A DNA stretch of 64,000 bases from Kosakonia oryzendophytica. Its GTDB lineage: Bacteria; Pseudomonadota; Gammaproteobacteria; Enterobacterales; Enterobacteriaceae. The stretch covers positions 130,295 to 194,294 of the forward strand of contig NZ_FMAY01000010.1 of NCBI RefSeq assembly GCF_900094925.1, read 5' to 3'. Shown piece by piece: positions 27,633-39,383 of the stretch. A model generated the notes under the pieces. It did not search any database, was not told where the DNA came from, and saw only the letters and a program-made list of their open reading frames with translations. Position 1 is the first letter of the stretch; each line of letters starts with the position of its first letter. Both the position numbers and the translations under genes were made by a program.

Positions 27633-27732
27633 AATGTCACTTATACTCAACGAAAATTGTTGCGCATTATAGCTAATCTGGCGTTCATGTCATAAAGTTG
27701 AGGGCTAATTTTCGTCTGACAGGGGGCAAGAC

Positions 27733-28842
27733 GTGCCGACTCTTTCACGTCTTTTTATCCATCCGGTGAAATCCATGCGCGGCATTGGTCTGACGCATGC
27801 ATTAGCCGACATTAGCGGTCTCTCGTTTGATCGCATTTTTATGATCACCCAACCCGATGGCACCTTTATTACTGCCCGCCAGTTTCCGCAGATGGTGCGC
27901 TTTACGCCATCACCGCTGACGGATGGTCTGCATCTGACCGCACCGGACGGCAGCAGCGCAGTGATCCGCTTTGCTGATTTTGCGCCCGACGCCGCCCCAA
28001 CGGAAGTCTGGGGTAACCATTTTACCGCACAGGTTGCGCCCGATGAGATTAACCGCTGGCTGAGCCACTTTTTCTCGCGTGATGTCCAGCTTCGCTGGGT
28101 GGGATCGACGCTGACCCGCCGGGTAAAGCGTCACGAAGATGTCCCATTATCCTTTGCGGATGGCTTCCCTTATTTGCTCACCAACGAAGCTTCACTGCGT
28201 GATTTACAACAACGCTGCCCGGCCAGCGTCAAAATGGAGCAATTCCGTCCCAACCTGGTGGTGACGGGCGCGCAGGCGTGGGAAGAAGACAACTGGAAAG
28301 TGGTGCGCATTGGCGATGTGATTTTTGATGTGGTCAAACCGTGCAGCCGCTGCGTGTTTACGACTGTCAGCCCGGAAAAGGGTCAAAAACACCCTACCGG
28401 CGAGCCATTAACGACGCTGCAAGGGTTCCGTACCGCGCAGGACAATGGCGACGTGGATTTTGGGCAGAACATGATTGCCCGCAACAGCGGTGTGATCCGG
28501 GTGGGTGATGAGGTTACCATTCTGGCTACCGCTCCGGCTAAAATTTACGGTGCCGGTGCCGTGGCGGAAACATTGTCACCAGAAGTCCTGCCGGAAGGCG
28601 CAGTGGATATCAGTTGGCAGGGGCAGACGTTTCGCGGTAACAACCAGCAAGTGCTGCTGGAACAGCTTGAAAATCAGGGGATTCGCGTACCCTACTCCTG
28701 TCGGGCGGGAGTCTGCGGCTGTTGCCGGATACGGTTAGTGGAAGGTGACGTCAGCGCCATGAAAAAATCGGCGGTCGCGCAGGATGGTTCGATTCTCTGC
28801 TGTAGCTGTATACCGAAGACATCACTGCGGCTGGAGGCTTAA
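27733..28842 (+). CDS. ycbX: YcbX, MOSC/2Fe-2S N-hydroxylated-compound reductase
   Basis: This 369-residue protein is the same length as in E. coli. It has an N-terminal beta-barrel domain (about 1-90), a MOSC molybdenum-cofactor domain (about 95-265) with the conserved cysteine in [10 protein letters not shown], and a C-terminal plant-type ferredoxin domain (about 285-369). The iron-sulfur cysteines are in [10 protein letters not shown] and LCCSC. YcbX detoxifies N-hydroxylated bases such as 6-hydroxylaminopurine. The GTG start at 27733 is preceded by GGGGGC. The stop overlaps the convergent zapC stop by four bases. Confidence 0.95.
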   Translation: MPTLSRLFIHPVKSMRGIGLTHALADISGLSFDRIFMITQPDGTFITARQFPQMVRFTPSPLTDGLHLTAPDGSSAVIRFADFAPDAAPTEVWGNHFTAQVAPDEINRWLSHFFSRDVQLRWVGSTLTRRVKRHEDVPLSFADGFPYLLTNEASLRDLQQRCPASVKMEQFRPNLVVTGAQAWEEDNWKVVRIGDVIFDVVKPCSRCVFTTVSPEKGQKHPTGEPLTTLQGFRTAQDNGDVDFGQNMIARNSGVIRVGDEVTILATAPAKIYGAGAVAETLSPEVLPEGAVDISWQGQTFRGNNQQVLLEQLENQGIRVPYSCRAGVCGCCRIRLVEGDVSAMKKSAVAQDGSILCCSCIPKTSLRLEA

Positions 28843-29381
28843 ACCGCCTGTTCATAGCGAATGCCAACGGCGTGCGTGTGCGGCTTCAGGCGATCGTTCA
28901 TGATTTTGATCGCATCGCCAAGCTGCATCGTACGACCGGCAATGACCACGCCAGGCTGCGCCAGCAGACAGAGCGTTGCGTTTTCACCCGGTTCCACCAC
29001 CAGCAAATTGACGCACTCCTGCGTGTCACTCAGCCAGACGCAGGCCCCTTCTCCCGTCGCAGGCGACCAAAGTTCGCCGTGAGATAAAAAGTGCCAGCTT
29101 TTCGGCATTTGCGGTTTCAGGAAGCGAATGGCGACCAATGCATTGAGCACCAGCTCTGCACGTTGCTCATTGGACAAATCGAGATCGCGGCATTTTTCAT
29201 CAAAAGAGAAATAGAGAGCCGCATCGTCGACACAAAAACCTGAGGGCGAAAAAGCATCCGGTGTCAGCATTTTACCGGCAAAGCGCGAACGAAATAACAT
29301 GCCGTTGGCTAAGTCGAGCATCATACGGTCATGCTCGCCATCAAAATACCAGCGCCAATTGTCGTCAGGTTTAATTCGCAT
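28839..29381 (-). CDS. zapC: Cell-division protein ZapC
   Basis: This 180-residue cytoplasmic FtsZ-associated protein bundles FtsZ polymers and stabilises the Z ring. It has the family N-terminus [19 protein letters not shown] and the internal [23 protein letters not shown], here quoted in two overlapping parts of the sequence. It is the same length as in E. coli. ZapC is a ClpXP substrate there. It is convergent with ycbX, with no terminator between them, and pyrD starts upstream on the same strand with 169 bases between. Confidence 0.94.
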   Translation of the reverse strand: MRIKPDDNWRWYFDGEHDRMMLDLANGMLFRSRFAGKMLTPDAFSPSGFCVDDAALYFSFDEKCRDLDLSNEQRAELVLNALVAIRFLKPQMPKSWHFLSHGELWSPATGEGACVWLSDTQECVNLLVVEPGENATLCLLAQPGVVIAGRTMQLGDAIKIMNDRLKPHTHAVGIRYEQAV

Positions 29382-29550
29382 TTTCCTCTCCCGTCCCCAT
29401 AAACATCCTGTTACTTTTTCATCCTTTTTGCCGCCTCGGTTATTACCCTAATAATGAAAGACTAAAATGTTTAAATTAGCAACAGTGACGGAATATAAAA
29501 CAACCAGGGCGGGAAATAAAGCCCTGGTGGTTCAGGAAAAGGAAAAAAGA

Positions 29551-30561
29551 TTAGATATGGGTGACAATTTCTTTAATCAGTGGCGGGCCTTTAAAAATAA
29601 AGCCAGAATAAATTTGCACCAGTGTTGCGCCTGCGGCCACTTTTTCCCGAGCGGCGATCACCGAGTCAATGCCGCCGACACCGATAATAGGTAACTGACC
29701 CTGTAATTCCTGAGACAGACGGCGAATTATTTCAGTACTTTTTAATTGTAATGGACGGCCACTTAAACCACCGGTTTCATCACAATGTTTCATTCCCTGC
29801 ACGAGGGATCTATCCAGCGTCGTATTGGTAGCGATAACGCCGTCAATATTGTGGCGAACTAAACTGTCCGCCACCTGGATCAATTCTTCTTGCGAAAGAT
29901 CCGGTGCGATCTTCACCGCTACCGGTACATATTTATGGTGGCGATTCTGTAGATCGTTTTGCTTATTTTTAATTGCCGAAAGCAGATCATCCAGCGCTTC
30001 GCCATATTGCAGGGTACGTAACCCCGGCGTATTCGGCGACGAGATATTAATCGCGATATAACCTGCATAAGCATAGATTTTCTCCATACAAATCAGGTAG
30101 TCATCTTTGCCCTGCTCGACTGGCGTATCTTTATTTTTGCCAATATTGATACCGAGTACACCGTCAAAATGCGCTTTCTTAACATTCTCGACCAGGTTAT
30201 CAACACCGAGATTATTAAAGCCCATCCGGTTGATCAAACCTTCGGCATCTACCAGACGGAAGATCCTCGGTTTGTCATTGCCCGGCTGTGGACGAGGCGT
30301 CACGGTGCCGATTTCGATGGAGCCGAACCCCATCGCCCCAAGTGCATCAATGCATTCGCCGTTTTTATCCAGACCTGCCGCCAGTCCAAGCGGATTCTTA
30401 AAGGTCAGCCCCATACATTTTACCGGTTTCTCCGGTACACGCTGGCGGACAAGCGCTTCCAGCGGTGTGCCCGTGACACGGCGTAATTGTTGAAATGTTA
30501 ATTCATGAGCGCGCTCTGGATCGAGCTGGAAAAGGGCTTTACGAACGAAGGGATAGTACAT
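29551..30561 (-). CDS. pyrD: Dihydroorotate dehydrogenase (quinone), class 2
   Basis: This 336-residue FMN enzyme is bound to the inner membrane by an N-terminal amphipathic extension ([20 protein letters not shown]). It oxidises dihydroorotate to orotate with ubiquinone in pyrimidine synthesis. The catalytic Ser is in [10 protein letters not shown], typical of class 2 enzymes. FMN-contact segments [12 protein letters not shown] and IIGVGGIDS are intact. The start at 30561 follows GGAGAG. A PurR-like box lies about 100 bases upstream. Divergent from ssuE. Confidence 0.98.
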   Translation of the reverse strand: MYYPFVRKALFQLDPERAHELTFQQLRRVTGTPLEALVRQRVPEKPVKCMGLTFKNPLGLAAGLDKNGECIDALGAMGFGSIEIGTVTPRPQPGNDKPRIFRLVDAEGLINRMGFNNLGVDNLVENVKKAHFDGVLGINIGKNKDTPVEQGKDDYLICMEKIYAYAGYIAINISSPNTPGLRTLQYGEALDDLLSAIKNKQNDLQNRHHKYVPVAVKIAPDLSQEELIQVADSLVRHNIDGVIATNTTLDRSLVQGMKHCDETGGLSGRPLQLKSTEIIRRLSQELQGQLPIIGVGGIDSVIAAREKVAAGATLVQIYSGFIFKGPPLIKEIVTHI

Positions 30562-30656
30562 GAACTCTCCTGGATTCCCGGTGTGCAAACCGGGGGCGTA
30601 TTATCTGCGAAACCCCCGGCAAATGGAATTGACCTGCGGCAAAAAAAGCTGATTTG

Positions 30657-30672
30657 GCGCAATCGTTTTCCC
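30657..30672 (-). promoter_or_regulatory. PurR box upstream of pyrD
   Basis: On the minus strand GGGAAAACGATTGCGC matches 10 of the 13 defined positions of the PurR operator ANGNAAACGTTTGCNT. E. coli pyrD is a known PurR target, which supports the call. Confidence 0.65.
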
Positions 30673-30809
30673 TTCCCCCTCCGCTTTATGCAATTTTTGG
30701 CAATTTTTCTTCAAATAAATCATTTAGTGGAATAAATCGCCTCTGTCACACTGCTTTAAATTGTTATGAATGTTACTTAAAAGCAAACAATTAGTTATAA
30801 GGAGCTACT

Positions 30810-31385
30810 ATGCGCGTTGTCACTCTCGCCGGAAGTCCGCGCTTCCCGTCCCGCTCCAGTGCACTGCTGGAGTATGCTCGTGAGCGTCTGAGCGCCCGGG
30901 ATATCGAGGTCTGCCACTGGCACTTACATAACTTCGCGCCAGAAGATCTGCTGTACGCTAACTTTGATAGCCCGGCTTTACAAACGCTTATTGAGCAGTT
31001 GAAAAGCGCGGACGGATTGATTGTCGCTACCCCCATTTATAAAGCCTCCTTTTCCGGCGCCCTGAAAACGCTGCTGGATTTGCTTCCCGAACGCGCACTG
31101 GAAGGCAAGGTGGTTTTACCGCTGGCGACCGGCGGAACCGTGGCGCATATGCTGGCGGTGGATTACGCCCTGAAGCCTGTTCTCAGCGCGCTCAAAGCGC
31201 AAGAGATCCTGCATGGCGTTTTTGCTGACGACAGTCAGGTACTGGACTACCAGCATAAACCCAGCCTGAGTCCCAATCTGCAAACCCGTCTTGATAGCGC
31301 ACTGGAAACCTTCTGGCAGGCGCTGCACCGCCGCGACATTCAGGCTCCCGATTTCCATACGACACAGGGAGTCGCTCATGTTTAA
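30810..31385 (+). CDS. ssuE: SsuE, NADPH-dependent FMN reductase
   Basis: This 191-residue flavodoxin-like reductase supplies reduced FMN to the monooxygenase SsuD for desulfonation of alkanesulfonates. The phosphate-binding loop [15 protein letters not shown] is at the N-terminus, and [20 protein letters not shown] is the family's conserved active-site helix. It is the first gene of the ssuEADCB operon, induced under sulfate limitation through Cbl/CysB in E. coli. AAGGAG precedes the ATG. It overlaps ssuA by 8 bases. Confidence 0.96.
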   Translation: MRVVTLAGSPRFPSRSSALLEYARERLSARDIEVCHWHLHNFAPEDLLYANFDSPALQTLIEQLKSADGLIVATPIYKASFSGALKTLLDLLPERALEGKVVLPLATGGTVAHMLAVDYALKPVLSALKAQEILHGVFADDSQVLDYQHKPSLSPNLQTRLDSALETFWQALHRRDIQAPDFHTTQGVAHV

Positions 31386-32349
31386 CGCTTTCAAACATCG
31401 CGCACAGTGGCTGGTGATCGGAGGACTGCTGACCGTGTCCGGTTGGGTACATGCCGCCGAACCTGCGCCGGATGGGTTACGCATCGGCTATCAGAAAGGC
31501 AGTGTCAGTATGGTGCTGGCGAAAAGCCATGAATTGCTGGAAAAACGTTACCCGAACACCAAAGTATCCTGGGTGGAATTCCCGGCAGGCCCGCAGATGC
31601 TGGAGGCACTCAACGTCGGCAGCATTGATATTGGCAGCACTGGCGATATTCCACCGATTTTTGCCCAAGCTGCTGGTGCGGATCTGGTTTATGTCGGCGT
31701 AGAACCCCCTAAGCCGAAAGCAGAAGTGATCCTTGTGGCGGAAAACAGTGCCATTAAAACGGTTGCCGATCTGAAAGGGCATAAAGTGGCTCTGCAGAAG
31801 GGGTCCAGCTCCCATAACTTGCTGCTGCGCGCCCTGCAAGAAGCCGGACTGAAGTTTACAGATATTCAACCTGTCTTCCTGACGCCGGCCGATGCCCGCG
31901 CAGCCTTCCAACAGGGGAATGTCGACGCCTGGGCCATCTGGGATCCGTACTATTCCGCGGCTCTGTTACAAGGCGGCGTGCGGGTATTAAAAGATGGCAC
32001 CACGCTGAAACAGACCGGCTCTTTCTATTTAGCGGCACGCCCCTACGCAGAGAAGAATGGCGCCTTTATCCAGGGGGTACTGGACACCTTTAGTGAAGCG
32101 GATGCACTCACCATCAGCCACCGTGACGAAAGTGTCGCACTGCTGGCAAAAACGATGGGGTTACCACAGCCCGTTATCGCGACTTACTTTGATCATCGCC
32201 CCCCGACCAAAATCGGACCGGTAAACGATGCCATCGCCGCGCTGCAACAGCAAACGGCCGATCTGTTTTATGCCAACCACCTGCTACCGAAGAAAGTGGA
32301 TATCCGTACCCGCATCTGGCAGCCAACCCAAGAAGGAGCCAAGTTATGA
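31378..32349 (+). CDS. ssuA: SsuA, periplasmic aliphatic-sulfonate-binding protein
   Basis: This 323-residue protein has a signal peptide (about 1-25, ending VHAAE) and a periplasmic-binding-protein type II fold ([49 protein letters not shown]). It captures sulfonates for the SsuCB transporter. The start at 31378 overlaps the ssuE end by 8 bases. The signal peptide differs from E. coli while the mature part is highly similar. The stop overlaps the ssuD start by four bases. Confidence 0.96.
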   Translation: MFNAFKHRAQWLVIGGLLTVSGWVHAAEPAPDGLRIGYQKGSVSMVLAKSHELLEKRYPNTKVSWVEFPAGPQMLEALNVGSIDIGSTGDIPPIFAQAAGADLVYVGVEPPKPKAEVILVAENSAIKTVADLKGHKVALQKGSSSHNLLLRALQEAGLKFTDIQPVFLTPADARAAFQQGNVDAWAIWDPYYSAALLQGGVRVLKDGTTLKQTGSFYLAARPYAEKNGAFIQGVLDTFSEADALTISHRDESVALLAKTMGLPQPVIATYFDHRPPTKIGPVNDAIAALQQQTADLFYANHLLPKKVDIRTRIWQPTQEGAKL

Positions 32350-33491
32350 GCCTGAATCTGTTCTGGTTTTTGCCTACCCACGGTGACGGTCACTACCTGG
32401 GGACCGATTACGGCTCCCGGGCAGTGGATCATGCCTATTTACAACAGATTGCCCAAGCGGCGGACCGTCTGGGATTTAGCGGTGTACTGATCCCAACCGG
32501 ACGCTCCTGCGAAGATGCCTGGCTGGTGGCCGCCTCCCTGATCCCGGTCACGCAACGTCTGAAATTCCTCGTCGCCCTGCGCCCAAGCGTCACCTCCGTC
32601 ACCGTCGCCGCCCGCCAGGCCGCCACACTGGATCGCCTGTCTAACGGCCGGGCATTGTTTAACCTCGTGACTGGCAGCGATCCGCAGGAACTGGCAGGGG
32701 ACGGTGTATTTCTTGATCATACCGAGCGTTACGCAGCATCATCGGAATTCACCCATGTCTGGCGACGCCTGCTGGAAGGCGAGACGGTCGATTTCCAGGG
32801 CAAACATGTTCATGTGCGCGGCGCGAAGTTATTTTTCCCCCCCGTTCAGCAACCGCGCCCGCCGCTCTATTTCGGGGGGTCATCAGATGTGGCGCAAGAT
32901 CTGGCCGCGGAACAAGTCGATCTCTATCTGACCTGGGGCGAGCCCCCTGAACAGGTAAAAGAGAAAATTGCCCAGGTGCGCGCCAAAGCAGCCGCTCACG
33001 GGCGCCGCGTTCGCTTCGGCATTCGCCTGCATGTGATCGTGCGTGAAACCACTGCGGAAGCCTGGCAAGCAGCAAACAACCTCATCTCGCATCTGGATGA
33101 CGACACCATTGCCAAAGCGCAGGCGGCATTTGCACGCCAGGACTCCGTCGGCCAGCAACGTATGGCGGCACTGCATAACGGTCAACGCGATAACCTGGAA
33201 ATCAGCCCCAATTTGTGGGCTGGCCCAGGCCTGGTGCGCGGCGGCGCAGGAACGGCGCTGGTGGGCGACGGCCCAACAGTAGCGGCGCGCATTAACGAGT
33301 ATGCGGCACTGGGAATAGACAGTTTTATTCTTTCTGGTTATCCGCATCTGGAAGAGGCGTATCGGGTGGGCGAACTGTTGTTCCCACACCTCGATGTCGC
33401 TATCCCGCAGATCCCGCAACCGCAATCGTTGCCGCTTCAGGGCGAGACGGTGGCGAATGAGTTTATCCCCCGAAAAGTGGCGCAAAGCTGA
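32346..33491 (+). CDS. ssuD: SsuD, FMNH2-dependent alkanesulfonate monooxygenase
   Basis: This 381-residue TIM-barrel enzyme of the bacterial luciferase-like family uses FMNH2 from SsuE and oxygen to cleave alkanesulfonates to aldehyde and sulfite. It has the known active-site Cys in [11 protein letters not shown] and the family segments [18 protein letters not shown] and [17 protein letters not shown]. The active-site loop contains the conserved Arg cluster [13 protein letters not shown]. It is the same length as in E. coli and is translationally coupled to ssuA. Confidence 0.97.
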   Translation: MSLNLFWFLPTHGDGHYLGTDYGSRAVDHAYLQQIAQAADRLGFSGVLIPTGRSCEDAWLVAASLIPVTQRLKFLVALRPSVTSVTVAARQAATLDRLSNGRALFNLVTGSDPQELAGDGVFLDHTERYAASSEFTHVWRRLLEGETVDFQGKHVHVRGAKLFFPPVQQPRPPLYFGGSSDVAQDLAAEQVDLYLTWGEPPEQVKEKIAQVRAKAAAHGRRVRFGIRLHVIVRETTAEAWQAANNLISHLDDDTIAKAQAAFARQDSVGQQRMAALHNGQRDNLEISPNLWAGPGLVRGGAGTALVGDGPTVAARINEYAALGIDSFILSGYPHLEEAYRVGELLFPHLDVAIPQIPQPQSLPLQGETVANEFIPRKVAQS

Positions 33492-33500
33492 GGAGTCATC

Positions 33501-34289
33501 ATGGCTGCACAGAACAGAGGGTTGCTGCGTATCGCACCGTGGTTACTGCCCACCGGGATCGTGATCGTCTGGCAAATCGCTTCATCGACTGGTTGGCTCT
33601 CCACCCGCATTCTTCCGTCACCGGAAGGCGTGCTGGAGGCCTTCTGGACGCTGAGCGCAAGCGGAGAACTGTGGCAGCATCTGGCCATCAGTTCCTGGCG
33701 TGCGGCGATTGGCTTCTCTATTGGCGGCAGCATCGGTTTGACGTTGGGGTTGATAAGCGGTCTGTCGCCTTGGGGAGAGCGGCTGCTGGACACCTCTATC
33801 CAGATGTTGCGTAACATCCCGCATCTGGCATTGATCCCCTTGGTCATCCTGTGGTTTGGCATCGACGAGAGCGCGAAAATATTCCTCGTCGCTTTGGGTA
33901 CGCTGTTTCCGGTGTATATCAATACCTGGCATGGGATCCGCAATATCGATCGTGGACTGGTGGAAATGGCGCGTAGCTATGGTTTAACCGGTTTTGCGCT
34001 CTTTATCCACGTGATCCTGCCGGGTGCCCTACCCTCAATTATGGTCGGTGTGCGCTTTGCCCTTGGTCTGATGTGGCTGACCTTAATTGTGGCCGAGACG
34101 ATTTCAGCGAATGCAGGCATCGGTTACCTGGCCATGAACGCACGGGAGTTCTTGCAAACCGATGTGGTAGTGGTGGCGATTATCCTCTACGCCCTGCTCG
34201 GCAAACTGGCTGATGTGAGTGCACAACTGCTGGAGCGCCTGTGGTTGCGTTGGCATCCGGCTTATCATGAGAAGGAGGCAAATGCATGA
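33501..34289 (+). CDS. ssuC: SsuC, sulfonate ABC transporter permease
   Basis: This 262-residue inner-membrane permease has about six transmembrane helices and the BPD_transp_1 fold. The EAA loop reads [20 protein letters not shown], the site of contact with the ATPase SsuB. ssuD ends nine bases upstream and ssuB starts within its last codons. Confidence 0.96.
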   Translation: MAAQNRGLLRIAPWLLPTGIVIVWQIASSTGWLSTRILPSPEGVLEAFWTLSASGELWQHLAISSWRAAIGFSIGGSIGLTLGLISGLSPWGERLLDTSIQMLRNIPHLALIPLVILWFGIDESAKIFLVALGTLFPVYINTWHGIRNIDRGLVEMARSYGLTGFALFIHVILPGALPSIMVGVRFALGLMWLTLIVAETISANAGIGYLAMNAREFLQTDVVVVAIILYALLGKLADVSAQLLERLWLRWHPAYHEKEANA

Positions 34290-35062
34290 CGACCGCCCGA
34301 CTCACTCAAGGAATCCCCTTGTTATTAAATGGCGTAAGCAAGCACTACGGTGATAACGCCGTATTGAAGGGGCTGGATTTGCACATTGCTGCCGGTCAGT
34401 TTATTGCCGTGGTGGGGCGTAGCGGCGGCGGCAAGAGTACCTTACTGCGTCTGCTGGCTGGCCTCGAATCCCCAAACAGCGGTGAACTGCTGGCGGGAAA
34501 CACGCCACTGGCGCAGATCCAGAATGACACGCGAATGATGTTTCAGGATGCACGCCTGCTGCCATGGAAATCGGTTATCGATAATGTCGGTCTGGGTCTG
34601 AAGGGCTCCTGGCGCGAGGCCGCACAAGAAGCGCTCCGGTCAGTAGGGCTGGCGCAGCGCGCAACGGAGTGGCCTGCCGCGCTCTCTGGTGGGCAAAAAC
34701 AGCGCGTCGCACTGGCGCGTGCGCTGGTACATCAACCCGGACTGCTACTACTCGATGAACCCCTTGGCGCACTGGATGCACTAACACGTCTTGAGATGCA
34801 GGCGCTGATCACGGAACTGTGGCAATTACACGGGTTTACGGTAGTGCTGGTCACGCACGATGTCAGCGAAGCCGTGGCCATGGCCGATCGCGTCCTGCTG
34901 ATTGAAGAAGGGAAAATTGGTCTGGATTTGGCCATCGATATTCCCCGCCCGCGCCGGACGGGTTCGGCCAGACTGGCGGAGTTAGAAGAAACAGTACTGA
35001 ACCGGGTCATGCAGCGTGGCGAATCAGAAAGCACAGTTGTGCCACAAACCCGCCATGCCTGA
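34286..35062 (+). CDS. ssuB: SsuB, sulfonate ABC transporter ATPase
   Basis: This 258-residue ATPase energises SsuC. It has Walker [10 protein letters not shown] (about 47-55), signature [10 protein letters not shown], Walker [13 protein letters not shown] and the switch histidine in [10 protein letters not shown]. It overlaps ssuC by four bases and is the last gene of the operon. A REP-like palindrome lies 38 bases after the stop. Confidence 0.97.
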   Translation: MTTARLTQGIPLLLNGVSKHYGDNAVLKGLDLHIAAGQFIAVVGRSGGGKSTLLRLLAGLESPNSGELLAGNTPLAQIQNDTRMMFQDARLLPWKSVIDNVGLGLKGSWREAAQEALRSVGLAQRATEWPAALSGGQKQRVALARALVHQPGLLLLDEPLGALDALTRLEMQALITELWQLHGFTVVLVTHDVSEAVAMADRVLLIEEGKIGLDLAIDIPRPRRTGSARLAELEETVLNRVMQRGESESTVVPQTRHA

Positions 35063-35099
35063 GAATTTGTCGCTTTCGCCGGTTACAAAGCACTATTTA

Positions 35100-35131
35100 C
35101 AGGCCCGGAAAGCGTCGCGCTACCGGGCCTG
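35100..35131. repeat. REP-like palindrome between ssuB and pepN
   Basis: CAGGCCCGG and CCGGGCCTG (outer 9-bp arms at about 35100-35108 and 35123-35131) enclose an inner GCG-TCG-CGC stem. The sequence resembles enterobacterial REP units (GCCCGG..GCG..CGC..CCGGGCCT). It lies between two convergent genes, where such elements usually protect or end transcripts. Only one copy was noticed in the window. Confidence 0.6.
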
Positions 35132-35140
35132 ATTGCCGGA

Positions 35141-37756
35141 CTATGCCAGCGCTTTGCTGACTTTCTCGTACAGGTCGCCAGACAGGTTCGGCAACGCTTT
35201 TAACTGCTCCAGCGCTGCGCGCATCAACGCCTGACGTTTGGCGTCATAACGTTTCAGGCGGATCAGCGGCTCAATCAGACGCGACGCTACCTGCGGGTTG
35301 CGGCTATTAAGCTCAGTCAGCATTTCGACCAGGAACTGATAACCACTGCCATCCTGCGCATGGAATGCCGCCGGGTTGCTGCCGGCAAAAGCACCGATGA
35401 GCGAACGAATGCGGTTCGGGTTGCTCAGGCTGAACGAACGGTGTTTCAGCAAACCACGCACCGTTTCCAGCACATTGCTCGCCGGGCTGGTGGCCTGCAG
35501 GATAAACCACTTATCCATCACCAGACCGTCATGATGCCATTTGTCATCATATTCCTGCATCAGCGCATCGCGGCACGGTAACTGTGCGGCCACAGCGGCT
35601 GAAAGCGCAGCCAGCGCATCGGTCATGTTGTCGGCATCGTGATACTGCTGACTCACCAGTTTGTCACCCAATTGCGCGTCGCCAAAGGCCAGGAAGCGCA
35701 GGCAGGTGTTACGTAAAGCGCGCTTGCCGATATCTGCATGCTCCACCTGGTAATGGCTTAATTTGTTGGCGTTATACACAGCAAGGAACTCATCTGCCAG
35801 CTCAGTGGCAAGCGTACGCGTCAGGGCTTCACGCACCGCGGTGATCGCGATGGGATCGATAACGTCAAACAGTTCGGCAATCTCATTCGCTGATGGCAGC
35901 GTCAGAATCTCGGCAGCCAGCGCCGGATCGATGGCCTCGTCCAGCAGGATAGCCCGGAAGGCATCTGCCACATGCAACGGCAACGACAACGCCTGACCCT
36001 GCTGATGACGTGCAACGTTCAGCTTGATATGCGTGGCCAGCAGACTTTGCGCCGCATCCCAGCGGGAGAAATCGTTGCTGGCATGACGCATTAAAAACGT
36101 GAGCTGCTGGTCGCTCCATTTGTATTCCAGTTTCACCGGCGCAGAGAACTCACGCAGCAGTGAGGGCACTGGCTGGAAATAGACATTATCAAACACAAAT
36201 GTCTGCTCGGTCTGTGTCACGTTCAGTACGTGGTGTACCGGGTGACCGCCTTTTTGCAGCGGGATCACCTTCCCTTCGTTATCGTACAGTTCAATATCAA
36301 ACGGGATGTGCAGCGGCTGCTTGTCTTGCTGCTCCGCGGTTGGCGGTGTGCGCTGGCTGATGGTCAGCGTATACTGCTCGGTATTCGGGTTGTAGTCGTC
36401 CTGCACCGTCACAATCGGCGTGCCCGCCTGACTGTACCAACGACGGAAATGCGAGAGGTCGATATTAGAAGCATCCTCCATCGCCTGCACGAAATCGTCA
36501 CAGGTCGCTGCGCTGCCATCGTGACGCTCAAAATAGAGCTGCATCCCTTTCTGGAAGTTCTCTTCGCCCAGCAGCGTGTGCATCATGCGGATCACTTCAG
36601 CACCCTTTTCGTAAACCGTCAGGGTATAGAAGTTGTTCATTTCAATGACTTTGTCCGGACGGATGGGGTGCGCCATCGGGCTGGCGTCTTCCGCAAACTG
36701 CATGCCGCGCATGGTGCGTACATTATTGATGCGGTTAACTGCACGGGAACCGAGATCGGAACTGAACTCCTGGTCGCGGAACACTGTGAGTCCCTCTTTC
36801 AGGCTGAGCTGGAACCAGTCGCGGCAGGTGACACGGTTACCTGTCCAGTTATGGAAATATTCATGCCCTATAACACGTTCAATATCGAGGTAATCTTTAT
36901 CGGTTGCAGTATCTGTCCGGGCAAGAACATATTTCGAGTTGAAGATGTTCAGCCCTTTGTTTTCCATCGCCCCCATATTAAAGAAGTCGACGGCAACGAT
37001 CATATAGATGTCGAGATCGTACTCCAGGCCGAAGCGCTCTTCGTCCCACTTCATGGAATTCTTCAGCGACGTCATCGCCCACGGCGCGCGATCAAGATTG
37101 CCGCGGTCGACATACAGCTCCAGCGCCACCTCGCGCCCGGAGCGGGTCGTAAACGTGTCGCGCAGTACGTCAAAATCGCCTGCGACAAGGGCAAATAAAT
37201 AGCAGGGTTTCGGGAAGGGATCCTGCCACTGAACCCAGTGACGGCCATCGCCCAGTTCCCCCTGGTCAATACGGTTACCGTTCGACAGCAGGAACGGATA
37301 ACGGGTTTTATCAGCGATCAATTTGGTGGTAAACCGCGCCAGTACATCCGGGCGATCAAGATACCAGGTAATGTGACGGAACCCCTCCGCCTCACATTGA
37401 GTACACAGCGCTTCGCCAGACTGGTACAACCCTTCCAGCGCAGTATTCGCCGCCGGGCTGATTTCATTCACGATACGCAGGGTAAAACGATCCGGCAGGC
37501 CATCAATGACCAGTTGGTTGCCTTCTTCTATTTTATAGTTCGACCATGGAGCATCGTTGACATGGAGAGAGAGCAGTGTCAGCTCGCCGCCATCGAGGCG
37601 AAGCGGTACGACAGAGGCGCTATGGCGCGACACGTTACTCAGCGCGGTAACGACCGTTTTGGTGGCGTCGAGCTCAAAGGTCAAGTCAATATCGCTAATC
37701 AGGTAATCCGGCGCACGGTAATCGTGGCGGTATTTGGCTTGTGGCTGTTGTGTCAT
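35141..37756 (-). CDS. pepN: Aminopeptidase N
   Basis: This 871-residue cytoplasmic M1 zinc metallopeptidase removes N-terminal residues from peptides during protein turnover. The exopeptidase motif GAMEN is at about 261, within FNMGAMENKGLNIF. The zinc site HEYFHNWTGNRV (HEXXH, about 297) with the downstream Glu is intact, as is the C-terminal helical domain. The length is one residue more than E. coli. It is divergent from pncB over a gap of 265 bases. Confidence 0.98.
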   Translation of the reverse strand: MTQQPQAKYRHDYRAPDYLISDIDLTFELDATKTVVTALSNVSRHSASVVPLRLDGGELTLLSLHVNDAPWSNYKIEEGNQLVIDGLPDRFTLRIVNEISPAANTALEGLYQSGEALCTQCEAEGFRHITWYLDRPDVLARFTTKLIADKTRYPFLLSNGNRIDQGELGDGRHWVQWQDPFPKPCYLFALVAGDFDVLRDTFTTRSGREVALELYVDRGNLDRAPWAMTSLKNSMKWDEERFGLEYDLDIYMIVAVDFFNMGAMENKGLNIFNSKYVLARTDTATDKDYLDIERVIGHEYFHNWTGNRVTCRDWFQLSLKEGLTVFRDQEFSSDLGSRAVNRINNVRTMRGMQFAEDASPMAHPIRPDKVIEMNNFYTLTVYEKGAEVIRMMHTLLGEENFQKGMQLYFERHDGSAATCDDFVQAMEDASNIDLSHFRRWYSQAGTPIVTVQDDYNPNTEQYTLTISQRTPPTAEQQDKQPLHIPFDIELYDNEGKVIPLQKGGHPVHHVLNVTQTEQTFVFDNVYFQPVPSLLREFSAPVKLEYKWSDQQLTFLMRHASNDFSRWDAAQSLLATHIKLNVARHQQGQALSLPLHVADAFRAILLDEAIDPALAAEILTLPSANEIAELFDVIDPIAITAVREALTRTLATELADEFLAVYNANKLSHYQVEHADIGKRALRNTCLRFLAFGDAQLGDKLVSQQYHDADNMTDALAALSAAVAAQLPCRDALMQEYDDKWHHDGLVMDKWFILQATSPASNVLETVRGLLKHRSFSLSNPNRIRSLIGAFAGSNPAAFHAQDGSGYQFLVEMLTELNSRNPQVASRLIEPLIRLKRYDAKRQALMRAALEQLKALPNLSGDLYEKVSKALA

Positions 37757-38021
37757 AAAAAACCTTTAGCATCTTCTGTTTGGTTACGACTCCAGTCTAT
37801 TCCGGTTGCGGAGAACGCGCCACGCAGAATGTTCATCTTTTAAGAGGGAAAAGCTCTGGTTTGCTACATTTTGGCAACAGGAGGCACGAAATGCCATCGA
37901 CCCATTCCGTGCGATATGGTGTGATCGGGGTTCAATAACCTGGTAAACAAGGTATACTCCAGCGACGACCTGCTTTGTTTATTGTACTAAACGCTCCTGT
38001 AAGAGGATGCTTCTGCGCACC

Positions 38022-39224
38022 ATGACTCAACTCGCTTTCCCTGGTCTGCAAACGCTGCTGGATACCGACGCTTACAAGCTGCACATGCAGCAAGCGGTGT
38101 TCCATCATTATTACGATGTGCACGTTTCAGCAGAGTTCCGCTGCCGTGGCGACGATCTGCTCGGCATCTACGCCGACGCGATCCGTGAACATGTGGATGC
38201 CATGCAACACCTGCGTTTGCAGGATGACGAGTACCACTGGCTGTCCGGTCTGCCTTTCTTTAAATCCGACTATCTCACCTGGTTGCGCGATTTTCGTTAC
38301 GATCCGCAGCAAGTGGCTATTAGCAACGACAACGGCAAACTCAACATTCGTCTCTCCGGCCCGTGGCGCGAAGTGATCATGTGGGAAGTACCGCTGCTGG
38401 CGGTCATCAGTGAAGTGGTGCATCGCTGCCGTTCGCCTCAAGCGGGCGTAGAGCAGGCTCTGCTGCATCTGGAAGAAAAACTGGCGGATTTTGCTGCGCG
38501 CACGGCCGGGAAGGACATGTCCCGTTTTCGTCTGATGGATTTCGGCACCCGTCGCCGTTTCTCCCGCGATGTTCAGCAGGCAATTGTAAAACGCCTGCAG
38601 CAGGAACCGTGGTTTGTTGGCACCAGTAATTACGATCTGGCGCGCCGGTTGTCATTGACGCCAATGGGAACCCAGGCACATGAGTGGTTCCAGGCGCATC
38701 AGCAAATCAGCCCAAATCTCGCCACCAGTCAACGCGCGGCGCTGGCGGCCTGGCTGGAAGAGTACCCATCGCAATTAGGCATTGCGCTGACGGATTGCAT
38801 CACCATGGATGCGTTTTTACGCGACTTTGGCCCGGAATTCGCGACCCGTTATCAAGGATTGCGTCATGACTCCGGGGATCCGGTGGAATGGGGGGAGAAA
38901 GCCATCGCCCATTACGAAAAACTCGGGATTAACCCCCTTACAAAAACGCTGGTATTCTCCGATAACCTCGATCTGAACAAAGCGCTCGAACTTTATAGCC
39001 ACTTTACCTCACGCGTTAATCTTAGTTTTGGTATTGGCACCCGTTTAACCTGCGATATTCCTCAGGTAAAGCCGCTCAATATTGTCATTAAGCTGGTGGA
39101 GTGCAACGGTAAACCGGTGGCGAAATTGTCAGACAGTCCGGGGAAAACCATCTGCCATGATAAGGCGTTTGTCCGCGCACTGCGTAAAGCATTTGACCTG
39201 CCTCAGGTCAAAAAAGCCAGCTAA
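38022..39224 (+). CDS. pncB: Nicotinate phosphoribosyltransferase
   Basis: This 400-residue enzyme recycles nicotinate into NAD by making nicotinate mononucleotide. The ATP-phosphorylated histidine is in [15 protein letters not shown], and [14 protein letters not shown] and [13 protein letters not shown] are conserved phosphate-binding segments. The start at 38022 (MTQLAFP) gives the E. coli length; the ATG five codons upstream was rejected. Its expression is NadR-repressed in E. coli. A terminator follows directly. Confidence 0.97.
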   Translation: MTQLAFPGLQTLLDTDAYKLHMQQAVFHHYYDVHVSAEFRCRGDDLLGIYADAIREHVDAMQHLRLQDDEYHWLSGLPFFKSDYLTWLRDFRYDPQQVAISNDNGKLNIRLSGPWREVIMWEVPLLAVISEVVHRCRSPQAGVEQALLHLEEKLADFAARTAGKDMSRFRLMDFGTRRRFSRDVQQAIVKRLQQEPWFVGTSNYDLARRLSLTPMGTQAHEWFQAHQQISPNLATSQRAALAAWLEEYPSQLGIALTDCITMDAFLRDFGPEFATRYQGLRHDSGDPVEWGEKAIAHYEKLGINPLTKTLVFSDNLDLNKALELYSHFTSRVNLSFGIGTRLTCDIPQVKPLNIVIKLVECNGKPVAKLSDSPGKTICHDKAFVRALRKAFDLPQVKKAS

Positions 39225-39229
39225 TCGCC

Positions 39230-39256
39230 AGGGAGCCAGACGGCTCCCTTCTTTTT
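39230..39256 (+). terminator. Intrinsic terminator of pncB
   Basis: GGGAGCC (39231-39237) pairs with GGCTCCC (39242-39248), followed by TTCTTTTT. Confidence 0.85.
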
Positions 39257-39383
39257 GTCGACAATTTATTAATTGTTCTTGCGAATTCTGCTTGTCTGAT
39301 GGCGTATGCCAGGTAACATAGATATCCCCCCTTATCGGGCGGACAAGTGTTTATTTTTTCCGACTATTAACAGAGAGAATATT

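Noticed and set aside
29467..29694. Small plus-strand frame (75 codons) between zapC and pyrD
   Set aside because: It has a start in the intergenic region but most of it is antisense to the pyrD 3' end, with no clear ribosome-binding site and no recognisable family.
32384..32394. GTGACGGTCAC as a possible matS
   Set aside because: It has one central base instead of three between the half-sites, so it does not fit GTGACRNYGTCAC, and it lies in the ssuD coding sequence.
36230..37198. 322-codon plus-strand frame opposite pepN
   Set aside because: It lies inside the conserved aminopeptidase gene and its translation resembles no family. It is treated as a shadow.
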